Assembly: GCA_934101645.1 (NCBI GenBank)
Contig: CAKORX010000002.1
Coordinates: forward strand, 62,001-126,000
Direction: 5' to 3'
Source: an uncultured Bacilli bacterium
Lineage (GTDB): Bacteria > Bacillota_I > Bacilli_A > RF39 > UBA660
DNA: 64,000 bases
A model generated the notes under the pieces. The model was given only the letters and a program-made list of their open reading frames with translations, was not told the DNA's origin and made no database searches. How positions within the stretch are numbered: the first letter of the stretch is position 1; each line of letters starts with the position of its first letter. Position numbers and translations under genes: made by a program. Positions 32,378 to 40,857 of this stretch are shown here, piece after piece.

Positions 32378-33464
32378 CAAGTGCAACACTTAAAGTTTTA
32401 ATAAAAAAGTTCATATATTACTCATGATATAATGTTGGTGTCTAATCAAACATTAAGGAGTAAAATATGAACTATATACATCTTACCATAGAAGAACGTG
32501 CTTGTATAAGTAAATTTAAAGAAATGAGATTAAGTTTAAGAGAAATGGCTAAATTATTAAATAGAAATGTTTCAACTATATCTAGAGAATTAAAAAGAAA
32601 TTCTTATAAAACAGGAATAAATAATTCAGTAAAAAGATATGTACCTACTTATGCTAATAGAAAGTATAAAGAAAGAAGAACTAGATGTCATAGGTCAATA
32701 ATAGCAACTAATGCATCAGTAGAATATATAAAAACTAAAATAGAATTACATTGGTCTCCAGATCAAATAACTAATAGAAGTGATGATAATAAACCAGCTA
32801 ATTTTCCTTCCATATCCACAATATATAGATGGATTCACTTAGGATACATTCCAAAAATAAAAATTGAACATTTAAGAAGAAAAGGAAAATTTAAAAGACC
32901 TGCGGAAACAAGAGGACGATTTAATTTAGGTAAAACAATCAAAAAGAGGCCTAAGGAAGTATACAAGAGAAATACATTTGGACATTGGGAAGCTGATACT
33001 GTTGTTTCGGGAAAATTAAATAATTATACTTTGAAAAGTAAATACTGTTTTGTTTCTTTAGCAGAAAGAAAAACAATATTATATTTAGTAAAATGGATAC
33101 CTAATAGAAAGGAAGAAACTGTTACTAATGCAATAATAGAATTATTAAAAGATTTGCCAAAAGAAGCAGTTAAAACAATAACATGTGATCGAGTAAAAGA
33201 ATTTGCTGGTTGGAAACGAATCGAAGAAGAATTAGGAACAAATATGTATTTTGCGGATCCATATTGTGCATGGCAAAAGGGAACAAATGAAAATTCAAAT
33301 GGCTTGTTAAGAGAGTTTTATCCAAAGCAAATGGATTTATCTAAGACAGATGAAAAAGAAGTTCAAAATGTACTTAAACTTCTAAATAATAGACCAAGAA
33401 AATGCATTAATTATAAAACACCACAAGAATTATTTAATGAGTATTTATATGAATGTTGCACTTG
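32378..33464 (+). mobile_element. IS30-family insertion sequence
   Basis: About 1.09 kb bounded by CAAGTGCAACACT at 32378-32390 and its inverted partner TGTTGCACTTG at 33454-33464 (11 matching bases). It carries one transposase gene whose stop codon overlaps the right end. No clear target duplication can be read at these borders, so the ends may be a few bases off. It lies just after the surface-gene pair. Confidence 0.75.
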
Positions 33465-33465
33465 A
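32467..33465 (+). CDS. IS30-family transposase
   Basis: A 332-residue DDE transposase. The N-terminal helix-turn-helix is YIHLTIEERACISKFKEMRLSLREMAKLLNRNVSTISRELKRN, typical of IS30. The catalytic core has D177 in FGHWEADTV, D241 in TITCDRVKEFAGW and E275 in GTNENSNGLLREF. The second motif is normally TCDRGKEF or TSDNGKEF; here the Gly is Val (residue 243), so activity may be reduced. Length is usual and the frame is intact. ATG after TAAGGAG. Confidence 0.92.
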   Translation: MNYIHLTIEERACISKFKEMRLSLREMAKLLNRNVSTISRELKRNSYKTGINNSVKRYVPTYANRKYKERRTRCHRSIIATNASVEYIKTKIELHWSPDQITNRSDDNKPANFPSISTIYRWIHLGYIPKIKIEHLRRKGKFKRPAETRGRFNLGKTIKKRPKEVYKRNTFGHWEADTVVSGKLNNYTLKSKYCFVSLAERKTILYLVKWIPNRKEETVTNAIIELLKDLPKEAVKTITCDRVKEFAGWKRIEEELGTNMYFADPYCAWQKGTNENSNGLLREFYPKQMDLSKTDEKEVQNVLKLLNNRPRKCINYKTPQELFNEYLYECCT

Positions 33466-33617
33466 TTTGACAAATTATCATGTGCTAAAACAACTAAAGA
33501 AAATATAAAAGACTTCGAATTAATACATAGTAAAAAAAGTGGTATTAGTAATAAATAGTTTTGAAAAATATTATTTCTTATGACCAACTTTTGTAGTATA
33601 ATTATGTTGGTGATAAA

Positions 33618-34403
33618 ATGTTGGAACAAATAATAAGCATATCGGTAATACTATTAATAAGTTATATATTAAATCTAGTTATTGATAAATTCATTAATAA
33701 AGTAATGAAAAAGAAAAATAATAAGAATTTAAAAACTATTTTGATATTTATTAATAAGTTAAAAACAGTTATTATTTTTGGAATTGGTGTAACTTTATGT
33801 TTATCTAAATTTAAAATGTTTAAATCCTTATCAGTAACATTATTATCTGCAGTAGGAATTTTAACCACTATTTTAGGCTTGGCAGCTCAAGAAGCTTTAA
33901 AAAATTTATTTGGTAGTATTTCACTTTTGTTTTCTCATCCTATAGAAGTCGGAGATAGAGTACATATTTTAGAGAAAGATATTTCCGGTACCGTTTTAGA
34001 GGTATCAATGAGGCATACTATTATAAAGGGATATAATAATCAAAGATATATAATTCCTAATAGTGTTCTTAATACTTTAACAATAGAAAATTATGATTAT
34101 GAAGATAGCAAGCATTGCACGTTTTGTGAATATGGTGTGTCATATTCTTCAAATTTAGATAAGGCTATTTTACTTGCTAAAGAAGAACTTAAAAAATTAT
34201 ATAAAGATGAAAAATACGATATAAATGTCAAAGTTATTAAATGGGATACATCATCAGTTATTATTAGATGCTATGTATGGGGTAAAGATTTAAGTGAAAG
34301 TTTTGATAATAGTTGTAAACTAAATGAGAATCTAAAGAAAATATTTGAGGAAAATAATATTGAAATTCCTTATAACTATTTAAATATAATTCAAAAAAAT
34401 TAG
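33618..34403 (+). CDS. MscS-family small-conductance mechanosensitive channel
   Basis: A 261-residue membrane protein: hydrophobic segments at about residues 4-24 and 42-62, and the pore helix near 70-95 (LLSAVGILTTILGLAAQEALKNLFGSISLLF). The beta domain follows, with PIEVGDRVHI and the IPNSVLN motif. In MscS the pore opens under membrane tension to release osmolytes. Three rather than more helices make it the minimal type. Own transcription unit, start after TTGGTGATA; the next gene has its own RBS after an 86-base gap. Confidence 0.88.
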   Translation: MLEQIISISVILLISYILNLVIDKFINKVMKKKNNKNLKTILIFINKLKTVIIFGIGVTLCLSKFKMFKSLSVTLLSAVGILTTILGLAAQEALKNLFGSISLLFSHPIEVGDRVHILEKDISGTVLEVSMRHTIIKGYNNQRYIIPNSVLNTLTIENYDYEDSKHCTFCEYGVSYSSNLDKAILLAKEELKKLYKDEKYDINVKVIKWDTSSVIIRCYVWGKDLSESFDNSCKLNENLKKIFEENNIEIPYNYLNIIQKN

Positions 34404-34488
34404 TTGACATAAGTTGATTAATTTTTTTATTATGACTTGATTTATACCTTCTTAATATGTTACGATTTAATTAGAAAGGATAGGGATT

Positions 34489-36171
34489 ATGAAAATTCTA
34501 AAAAAAGTTGTTTTAACTTTGGTAATGGCTTTTGCAATAATTTTACCTTCAATTGTATTTGCAGAAACTGTTGAAGTTAAAACAGAAGAAGAACTTAAAA
34601 ACGTTCTTGCAGCTGGTGGTGAAGCAAAAGTAACTGAAAATTTTGAAGTTACAAAAGATCTATATTTAGTTGATGGTAAAAAAGTTACTATCGATTTAAA
34701 TGAACATGACATTTTATTTAAAAATCAGACTTCAATTAATATTGATGGAGGAACTCTTGATCTAACAGGAAAAGGTTCAATGAAAAATGACATAACTAAT
34801 TATTCTCCAATTTATATTAAAGGTTCTAAAAATAAAGAGGATGTCAATTACAGCAATGTTACTGTTGGCAAAGATGTACACTTAAAGGGCCATATGGCAA
34901 TTATTGTTGTTTATCCAAATGACAGTAAATATGTTTCTTATGGCGTAAATGTAAATGTTTATGGAACTCTTGAAGGGGATGTAAACAAAAATGGTGTTGA
35001 AGGTTCTAGCATTCAAATTAATGGCAATATTAGAAATACTGAAAATTGTCCGATATTTAATATCTATTCAAGTGCAAAACTAATTGGAAATACTGATGGT
35101 ATTTATGGTGCTGGTTATGCAATATGGAATATTGATGGGGCTACAATTGAGGGCGTAACTTCAGGTATTGCCACAAAATCAGGTGTTTGGAATATTAAAA
35201 ATGCGAAAATTACTGCAACTGGAGAAAAAACTGATAGTGTTGGCCAAGGCTCAGGAATAAAAGGCACTGGCTCTGCAATTCAAATTGAATCACATCCAAA
35301 TTTTTATGGTCATGTTGAGATGACTATTGATGGAGGAGAATATACTTCCTCTCACAATGCAGTTATTCAACATTATTTGGCAGAATCTGCAACAGAAGGT
35401 GCTTTAGAAAAAGCAATTATAGTAAAAAGTGGAACATTTAATGGTACTCTTGATTTAATGAAAAGTGATGAGCTAAGTGTTAGTGGTGGCTCATTTACTG
35501 ATAAAACTGTAAGTGGAAGTTTAGCTAAAGGTTACAAAGTAGTTCAAGATGGCAGTATGTATACTATAGTTTCAGAAGACAAAGGTGAAATAATTGAAGT
35601 TCCATCTGAAGTAAATGTTTCTGAAGACGTAGATAAAGATATTGCTAAAGAAATAACTGATGCCAAAATAACTAACCCAGTTACTGGTTTAAAAGAAGCA
35701 CTTGATACGTCAAAAATAGATGGTATTTTAAATACATTAATTAAAGTTTCTTTAAAATCAAAAGTTACATCATATGATAAAGAAAAAAATATTTTAATAT
35801 ATGATATTAAACCTTATTATGATGATGGTACTCAAGAATTAAAATTAATTCCGAATGAAGCAATAAATGGCAAAGTAAAAGTAAAAGTTGCAATACCTGC
35901 AAGTATTTCATTTACACATGCTAAAGTTCTTCATAAAGATGGTGACAAACTTATTGATACAAAAGAATATGAAATTAAAGAATTAAATGGTCAAAAATAT
36001 ATAGAAATTGAAACTGATAGTTTTTCAACTTTTGAACTTAGTTTCTTTACTCCAACTAGTGTAGAAAATCCTAATACAATAGATGGTATATTACTTTATA
36101 CTGCTATAACATTATTAAGTTTCTCTTTACTTGGAGCAACAGCATTAATTCTTAAAAAGAAAATGAATTAA
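34489..36171 (+). CDS. Secreted beta-helix-type surface protein with NPxTxD-like wall anchor
   Basis: A 560-residue exported protein. The signal peptide is clear (residues 1 to about 26, ending VFAETVEV). Residues 27 to about 360 form repeated short strands with IDLNEHD, VTVGKDV, INGNI and MTIDGGEYTS turns, as in right-handed beta-helix adhesins or pectate-lyase-like folds. A second domain, about 375-515, ends EIETDSFSTFELSFF. The C-terminus has NPNTID, a hydrophobic segment and KKKMN. This is a sortase-type tripartite tail with NPxTxD in place of LPxTG. Enzymatic activity is not indicated. It is probably an adhesin. RBS AAAGGATAGGG, terminator just after. Confidence 0.75.
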   Translation: MKILKKVVLTLVMAFAIILPSIVFAETVEVKTEEELKNVLAAGGEAKVTENFEVTKDLYLVDGKKVTIDLNEHDILFKNQTSINIDGGTLDLTGKGSMKNDITNYSPIYIKGSKNKEDVNYSNVTVGKDVHLKGHMAIIVVYPNDSKYVSYGVNVNVYGTLEGDVNKNGVEGSSIQINGNIRNTENCPIFNIYSSAKLIGNTDGIYGAGYAIWNIDGATIEGVTSGIATKSGVWNIKNAKITATGEKTDSVGQGSGIKGTGSAIQIESHPNFYGHVEMTIDGGEYTSSHNAVIQHYLAESATEGALEKAIIVKSGTFNGTLDLMKSDELSVSGGSFTDKTVSGSLAKGYKVVQDGSMYTIVSEDKGEIIEVPSEVNVSEDVDKDIAKEITDAKITNPVTGLKEALDTSKIDGILNTLIKVSLKSKVTSYDKEKNILIYDIKPYYDDGTQELKLIPNEAINGKVKVKVAIPASISFTHAKVLHKDGDKLIDTKEYEIKELNGQKYIEIETDSFSTFELSFFTPTSVENPNTIDGILLYTAITLLSFSLLGATALILKKKMN

Positions 36172-36193
36172 GTAAGCATTTGCTTACTTTTTT
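36171..36193. terminator. Terminator shared by convergent genes
   Basis: AGTAAGC (36171-36177), loop ATTT, GCTTACT (36182-36188), then T run on the plus strand. Confidence 0.75.
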
Positions 36194-36197
36194 TATG

Positions 36198-36542
36198 TTA
36201 TTTAATAACGTTTTTAGCAACATCAAGGTATGCACGAAGTAAATTACTTGCGCCAAGTTTAATGCCACCAAAATATCTTATAATGACTATTAAGTGATGA
36301 TCTAAATTATTATAAATTAATTGGTTATAAATTTGAATACCTGCGGTATTGTGAGGTTCTTTATCATCAGTTTTTCCTTGCTTGGGTCCAATTATGTAAG
36401 CATAAGGAAAATGTTTAGCTTTGGGATGTTCAAGTTTTAAATCTTTAATAATATTTTTAACATCATTTTCATCATTTATTTCGTAAAGCATTCCTATAAA
36501 TTTCGATTTTTTAATTACAATTTCATATTTATTTATTAGCAT
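36198..36542 (-). CDS. YigZ/IMPACT-family protein, N-terminal domain only
   Basis: A 114-residue protein with the UPF0029 signature: SKFIGMLYEI, H..AKHFPYAYIIG, DDKEPHNTAGIQI and VIIRYFGGIKLGASNLLRAY. Family members usually have about 200 residues with a second, ferredoxin-like DUF1949 domain; here the frame stops after the first domain. In the signature the common DDGEPSGTAG is DDKEPHNTAG. Function in bacteria is not settled (translation-linked by similarity to eukaryotic IMPACT). It is convergent with the surface protein gene and divergent from uvrC, 68 bases apart. Confidence 0.82.
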   Translation of the reverse strand: MLINKYEIVIKKSKFIGMLYEINDENDVKNIIKDLKLEHPKAKHFPYAYIIGPKQGKTDDKEPHNTAGIQIYNQLIYNNLDHHLIVIIRYFGGIKLGASNLLRAYLDVAKNVIK

Positions 36543-36610
36543 ATTTCTCTCCGAGATAATTATATCTTATTTTCTTTATAAAATGTAGTATAATATTTCT
36601 AGGTGGATGT

Positions 36611-38371
36611 ATGTTCAAAGAAGAGTTAAAATTAGTTCCTCATAAACCAGGATCTTATCAAATGTATAATAAAGATGGAATTATAATATATGTAGGTAAA
36701 GCAAAAGATTTAAATAAACGCCTTCATTCTTATTTTCGTGGAACAGTAACAGGTAAAACCGCCTTAATGGTAAGTGAAATTGATCATTTTAAATATATTG
36801 TTACTAAGACAGAAACCGAAAGTTTTATTTTAGAAATAAATTTAATAAAAAAATATAATCCTAGATATAATATTCTTTTGAAAGATGATAAAACTTATCC
36901 ATACATTGAATATATTTCAAAACCATATCCACTTTTAAAAGTTTCTAGATATGTAAATGTTCAAAAAAAAGATAAAAAGATTTTATTTGGACCTTATCCA
37001 AACGCTACTGCAGCGAGAAGAATAGTAAATCTATTAAATCGTTTGTACCCATTAAAAAAATGTTCTGGAATGCCTAAAGATGTGTGCCTTTTTTATCATA
37101 TTGGTGAGTGCCTTGGATACTGTACAAAAAATATTGATTTAGAAAAAGTTCAAAAAATGGAAACTGAAATTTTATCTTTTTTACGTGGCAATGATAAAAT
37201 TATTACTAATAAGATTAAAGAAAAAATGAATTTTTATTCAGAAAACTTAAACTATGAAAAAGCTTTAGAACTTAAAAATGAACTTGATTACATAACATAT
37301 ATTTTAGATAAACAAAAAGTTCAGACAAACGATTTTGTTAATAGAGACGTTATTGCAAGTTATTATTTAAATGGTTATTTATCTATTCAAATTCTTTTTA
37401 TAAGAGGTGGAAAACTTTTAGGTAGTCATAATAATATAATTACAACAATTGAAAATGAAGATGATGAGCTTACTTCTTACATATATTCTTTTTATCAAAA
37501 ACATGAAGTTCCTAAAGAAATTTTGGTAGAATCAAATGTAAATATAGATATATTAAACTCTTTGATTGGAGAGCATTTTATTAATCCAGTTAAAGGAAAT
37601 AAAAAAAGTTTATTAGAGCTTTCTAAGGAAAATGCTAAGATAGCCTTAGAAAATAATATTGAAAGATATAAAAATGATGAGAAAAGAGTATTCGAGGCTC
37701 ATGATAACTTACGTAAGATTCTTAAAATGTCCTCACTATTTAGAATTGATGCATTTGATAACTCAAATTTATTTGGTTCTTTTTCTGTAGGGGCAATGGT
37801 TGTTTTTAAAAATGGTAAACCAAGTAAAAAAGATTATCGAAAGTATAAAATATCTGTTGATAAAAATGATGATTATCATATGATGAAGGAAGTTATTTAT
37901 CGTAGATATTTTAGAGCATTAACAGAAAAAGAGGAACTTCCTGACTTAATTATTTTAGATGGTGGATTAAATCAAATAAATGCCTGTAAAGAGGTACTTA
38001 ATATGCTTGGTTTAAATATAAAAGTATGTGGTCTAAAAAAAGATAATCATCATCGCACAAATGCACTTTTAGATGCTGATACTTTAGATATATATGACTT
38101 AACTGGATATGACGATGTATTTAATTATTTAACTAGAATTCAAGATGAAGTTCATAGATTTGTAATAACATATCATAAAACAATACGAAGTAAGGGAAGT
38201 TTTAAAAGTCTTCTTTCAAATGTTGATGGACTAGGAAGTGCAAGAATTAATAATTTATTAAAAAATTATGGTAGTATTGACAAAATAAAAAATGCAGATA
38301 TTAGTGAACTTACAAAATATATTCCGGAAAAGGTTGCCATAGAATTAAAAAAATTTTTAAGTGATAAATAG
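36611..38371 (+). CDS. uvrC: Excinuclease ABC subunit C
   Basis: A 586-residue UvrC, which makes both incisions in nucleotide excision repair. The N-terminal GIY-YIG nuclease has PGSYQMYNKDGIIIYVGKAKDL. The UvrB-binding UVR helix pair lies near residues 200-235. The RNase H-like C-nuclease has RIDAFDNSNLFGSFSVGAMVVF and LIILDGGLNQI, and the end carries a helix-hairpin-helix pair (LSNVDGLGSARINNLLKNYG). All domains are present. The start is preceded by AGGTGG. No other uvr gene lies in the window. Confidence 0.95.
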   Translation: MFKEELKLVPHKPGSYQMYNKDGIIIYVGKAKDLNKRLHSYFRGTVTGKTALMVSEIDHFKYIVTKTETESFILEINLIKKYNPRYNILLKDDKTYPYIEYISKPYPLLKVSRYVNVQKKDKKILFGPYPNATAARRIVNLLNRLYPLKKCSGMPKDVCLFYHIGECLGYCTKNIDLEKVQKMETEILSFLRGNDKIITNKIKEKMNFYSENLNYEKALELKNELDYITYILDKQKVQTNDFVNRDVIASYYLNGYLSIQILFIRGGKLLGSHNNIITTIENEDDELTSYIYSFYQKHEVPKEILVESNVNIDILNSLIGEHFINPVKGNKKSLLELSKENAKIALENNIERYKNDEKRVFEAHDNLRKILKMSSLFRIDAFDNSNLFGSFSVGAMVVFKNGKPSKKDYRKYKISVDKNDDYHMMKEVIYRRYFRALTEKEELPDLIILDGGLNQINACKEVLNMLGLNIKVCGLKKDNHHRTNALLDADTLDIYDLTGYDDVFNYLTRIQDEVHRFVITYHKTIRSKGSFKSLLSNVDGLGSARINNLLKNYGSIDKIKNADISELTKYIPEKVAIELKKFLSDK

Positions 38372-38414
38372 TATTAATTAATAAAAAACTATGATATCAT
38401 AATTATGATGTTAT

Positions 38415-39569
38415 ATGAGAAGACTAATTAAATTAGAAAATAATTTTGATATAAAGTTTGATAGTTCAATAAAGGAATTCATAAATCCAGAATTTATTTA
38501 TCTTCCTATTGATGATGGTTTTGATTTGCTTGCATTTCAAAATGACAAAGTATTAAAAGGTGATACAGTTTTAGAAAATAGACTAAAAAAAGTAAAAAGT
38601 CCAGTTTCAGGTATTATCAAAGGAACAACAAAATTAGTGTTTGATGGCAAAGAAAAAAAAGCTTTAGTTATTCAAAATAGCTATGAAGAAAAAGAAAAAT
38701 TTTATACAAAAAAAAGACTTTCGAGTTTTAGTAAAGAAAGTATTATAAATATGTTATATGAATATAATTTAGATGAAATAGCAAATATTTTTGAAACAAA
38801 ACAAATAAAAAATCTTGTTATAAGTGGTATGGAAGATGAACCATATATTGAAAATAATTCTTTTATATTAAAAAAATATTTGAAAGAAATTTTAGAAATA
38901 ACTGATAAACTACAAAATGCTTTTGAATTTGAAAATACTTATGTAGCAGTTAAAAGTACTGATACACAAAATATAGATTTATATTTAAATAAAATTGGGA
39001 TGTATCCAAATATAAGTTTAACATTAATCGAAGATAAATATTTACTTGCAACTCCTTTTTTTCTTTTAGAAAACATGAATTTAGATGAAAAAGATAGTTT
39101 AGTATTATCTTCAAAAGATATATTAAATATTTATAATATTCTTAAAAATAATATTGGTGTTAGTGAAACTTTTATTACTATAAGTAGTCCATTTATTATA
39201 AAAAGCAAAGTTATTCATGTTAAAATAGGTTCTTCTTTAAAAGAAATATTAAATAATAACGTAGTTATAAAAGAAAAAGATGTTATATATATTTATAATG
39301 GGTTAATGACTGGCTATGAAATAGAACCCAAAGATGTAGTTATAACAAATAATACCAAAGGCGTGATTATAATTCCTTTTTTAAATGAAGAGGAAAAGCC
39401 ATGTAATTTATGTGGTATGTGCTATAAAATATGTCCAGTTAAAGTAAATCCTAAAAAAGTTATGGATACAAAATGCAAAAGTAAAAATTGTATTGACTGT
39501 GGGCTTTGTACATATATTTGTCCTTGTAAAATTAATTTAAGAAAATATTTAAGAGGTCAAAATGAATAA
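38415..39569 (+). CDS. RnfC-like iron-sulfur protein
   Basis: A 384-residue homologue of RnfC, the peripheral NADH/ferredoxin-side subunit of Rnf complexes. The N-terminal barrel-sandwich domain reads FIYLPIDDGFDLLAFQNDKVLKGD and VKSPVSGIIKG. The NLVISGMEDEPYIE block parallels the RnfC NxxxCEPY motif but with Asp for Cys. Two 4Fe-4S motifs near the C-terminus are intact: CNLCGMCYKICP and CIDCGLCTYICP. It is shorter than usual (about 440), and the Gly-rich nucleotide loop is diverged. Its stop overlaps the rnfD-like gene by 8 bases. No RBS is obvious before the ATG. Confidence 0.75.
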   Translation: MRRLIKLENNFDIKFDSSIKEFINPEFIYLPIDDGFDLLAFQNDKVLKGDTVLENRLKKVKSPVSGIIKGTTKLVFDGKEKKALVIQNSYEEKEKFYTKKRLSSFSKESIINMLYEYNLDEIANIFETKQIKNLVISGMEDEPYIENNSFILKKYLKEILEITDKLQNAFEFENTYVAVKSTDTQNIDLYLNKIGMYPNISLTLIEDKYLLATPFFLLENMNLDEKDSLVLSSKDILNIYNILKNNIGVSETFITISSPFIIKSKVIHVKIGSSLKEILNNNVVIKEKDVIYIYNGLMTGYEIEPKDVVITNNTKGVIIIPFLNEEEKPCNLCGMCYKICPVKVNPKKVMDTKCKSKNCIDCGLCTYICPCKINLRKYLRGQNE

Positions 39570-40425
39570 TGTTTATTTAAAATCAAAAAATAGTGAAAAA
39601 AAATCCATTTTAAAATTAATTTATTTATTAATACCATTTTTGGTATATGGGCTATATAAAAATGGAATATTGCTTTATAAAAATAATTATGGAAATTTAA
39701 TATCTTTATTTAGATTGCCTTTACTTATAACTATTTCTTTATTAATATCATATTTTTTTAGTAAATATAAAAAAGAAAAACTTGTTTCATATAGATTAAT
39801 CTTAAATATTTTTATAAGTATGATTACATTTCCAAATACAAGTATATTAATTTATTTAGTCTTAATAATATTACTTAATATTTTATATACATATAAAAAG
39901 CTTAATATAGCGGCTCTTTATATGGTTATATATTCAATTATTAATATTATTATTTCAAAATATTCATATTTAAATATTTATGAAAGTTCTGTAAAACATA
40001 GTTATAGTATGCTTAATATATTACTTGGCAGTGGAAGTGGGGGAATAAGTCAAACTTTACTTTTATATAGCATAATATGTTTAATATATTTAAGTGTAAA
40101 ATTTGAATATAAAAAATATATTCCTCTTACATCATTTGTGACATTTTATGGATTATTATTTATTTATGTAATTATTTCTAAAAACTTTAGTTATGATTTA
40201 TTATTTAATAATAATGTAATATTTTCATTTATATTTTTAAATACAATTACAATATTTACACCATATACAAAAGGTGGAGCATATTTATATGGATTTATCT
40301 TAGGATTATCTACATTTATTTGCCTATTTTTAGACATCAATTTAGGAATGTATATGGTTACCACATTACTTTCACTATTTTATAATCATTTTGATAAATT
40401 TATTATAAAAAATTCTAAAGTTTAA
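39562..40425 (+). CDS. RnfD-like membrane protein
   Basis: A 287-residue protein with about nine hydrophobic segments. Two stretches recall RnfD/NqrB: NILLGSGSGGISQTLLL, and FIFLNTITIFTPYTKGGAYLYGFILG, which matches the ATDPVTSPMT...GRxxYG region. The SGAT-type Thr that carries covalent FMN in RnfD is not seen, so flavin attachment is doubtful. It is translationally coupled to the rnfC-like gene. The rnfG, rnfE, rnfA and rnfB genes are absent here; the pair is followed by a strong terminator. It may be a two-gene remnant or a distinct module. Confidence 0.6.
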   Translation: MNNVYLKSKNSEKKSILKLIYLLIPFLVYGLYKNGILLYKNNYGNLISLFRLPLLITISLLISYFFSKYKKEKLVSYRLILNIFISMITFPNTSILIYLVLIILLNILYTYKKLNIAALYMVIYSIINIIISKYSYLNIYESSVKHSYSMLNILLGSGSGGISQTLLLYSIICLIYLSVKFEYKKYIPLTSFVTFYGLLFIYVIISKNFSYDLLFNNNVIFSFIFLNTITIFTPYTKGGAYLYGFILGLSTFICLFLDINLGMYMVTTLLSLFYNHFDKFIIKNSKV

Positions 40426-40431
40426 AAAAAT

Positions 40432-40466
40432 AAAACACTGGACTTATAGTTAGCCCAGTGTTTTTA
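40432..40466 (+). terminator. Terminator of the rnfC/rnfD-like pair
   Basis: AAAACACTGG (40432-40441), loop, CCAGTGTTTTT (40455-40465). Long stem with T run. Confidence 0.8.
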
Positions 40467-40475
40467 GTATATAAA

Positions 40476-40825
40476 TTTTCTTAAATCTATTACATTTAGG
40501 AAAAAACGTTCCCATATCTTCGTACTATTACAACTAAATTTTATCATATTTTTATAAAAATTTGTACATATTATGAGAAAAATGTCAAAATTTGATAAAA
40601 AATTATATATTTTTAATCTAAAAGTAATTAATTTTTTTAAAATTTGTGGTCAAAAAAATGGTCAAAAATTTTTACATTTTTTCTTTTAAATACTAAGTAA
40701 AATGAATATTTTCTAAAAAAGATTTTTAAGTAATTTCTAGTCAAATTTAATTTATAATGCTTGATATTTCCCATATATATGCTTAAAAGTAAAAAATTTT
40801 CCTAAATGTAATAGTTTTAGGAAAA
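40476..40825. other. Invertible-promoter-like cassette B (350 bp)
   Basis: The left end (40476-40504) is TTTTCTTAAA, core TCTATTACA, TTTAGGAAAA. The right end (40797-40825) is TTTTCCTAAA, core TGTAATAGT, TTTAGGAAAA. The cores are reverse complements but for one base, and the left outer arm has one change. The core differs from that of A and C, so B would not recombine with them but its two ends could with each other. The interior aligns with A and C. Confidence 0.68.
40561..40588 (-). promoter_or_regulatory. Leftward promoter in cassette B
   Basis: On the minus strand: consensus TTGACA (40588-40583), a 16-nt spacer, TACAAA (40566-40561). It points away from the surface gene. Confidence 0.4.
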
Positions 40826-40857
40826 AAGTAGTCCATATTTATGGGAGAAAATGAAGT

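Noticed and set aside
32371..33470. Target-site duplication for the IS30 element
   Set aside because: The bases outside the inverted ends (ATAA on the left, ATTT on the right) do not match as a direct repeat.
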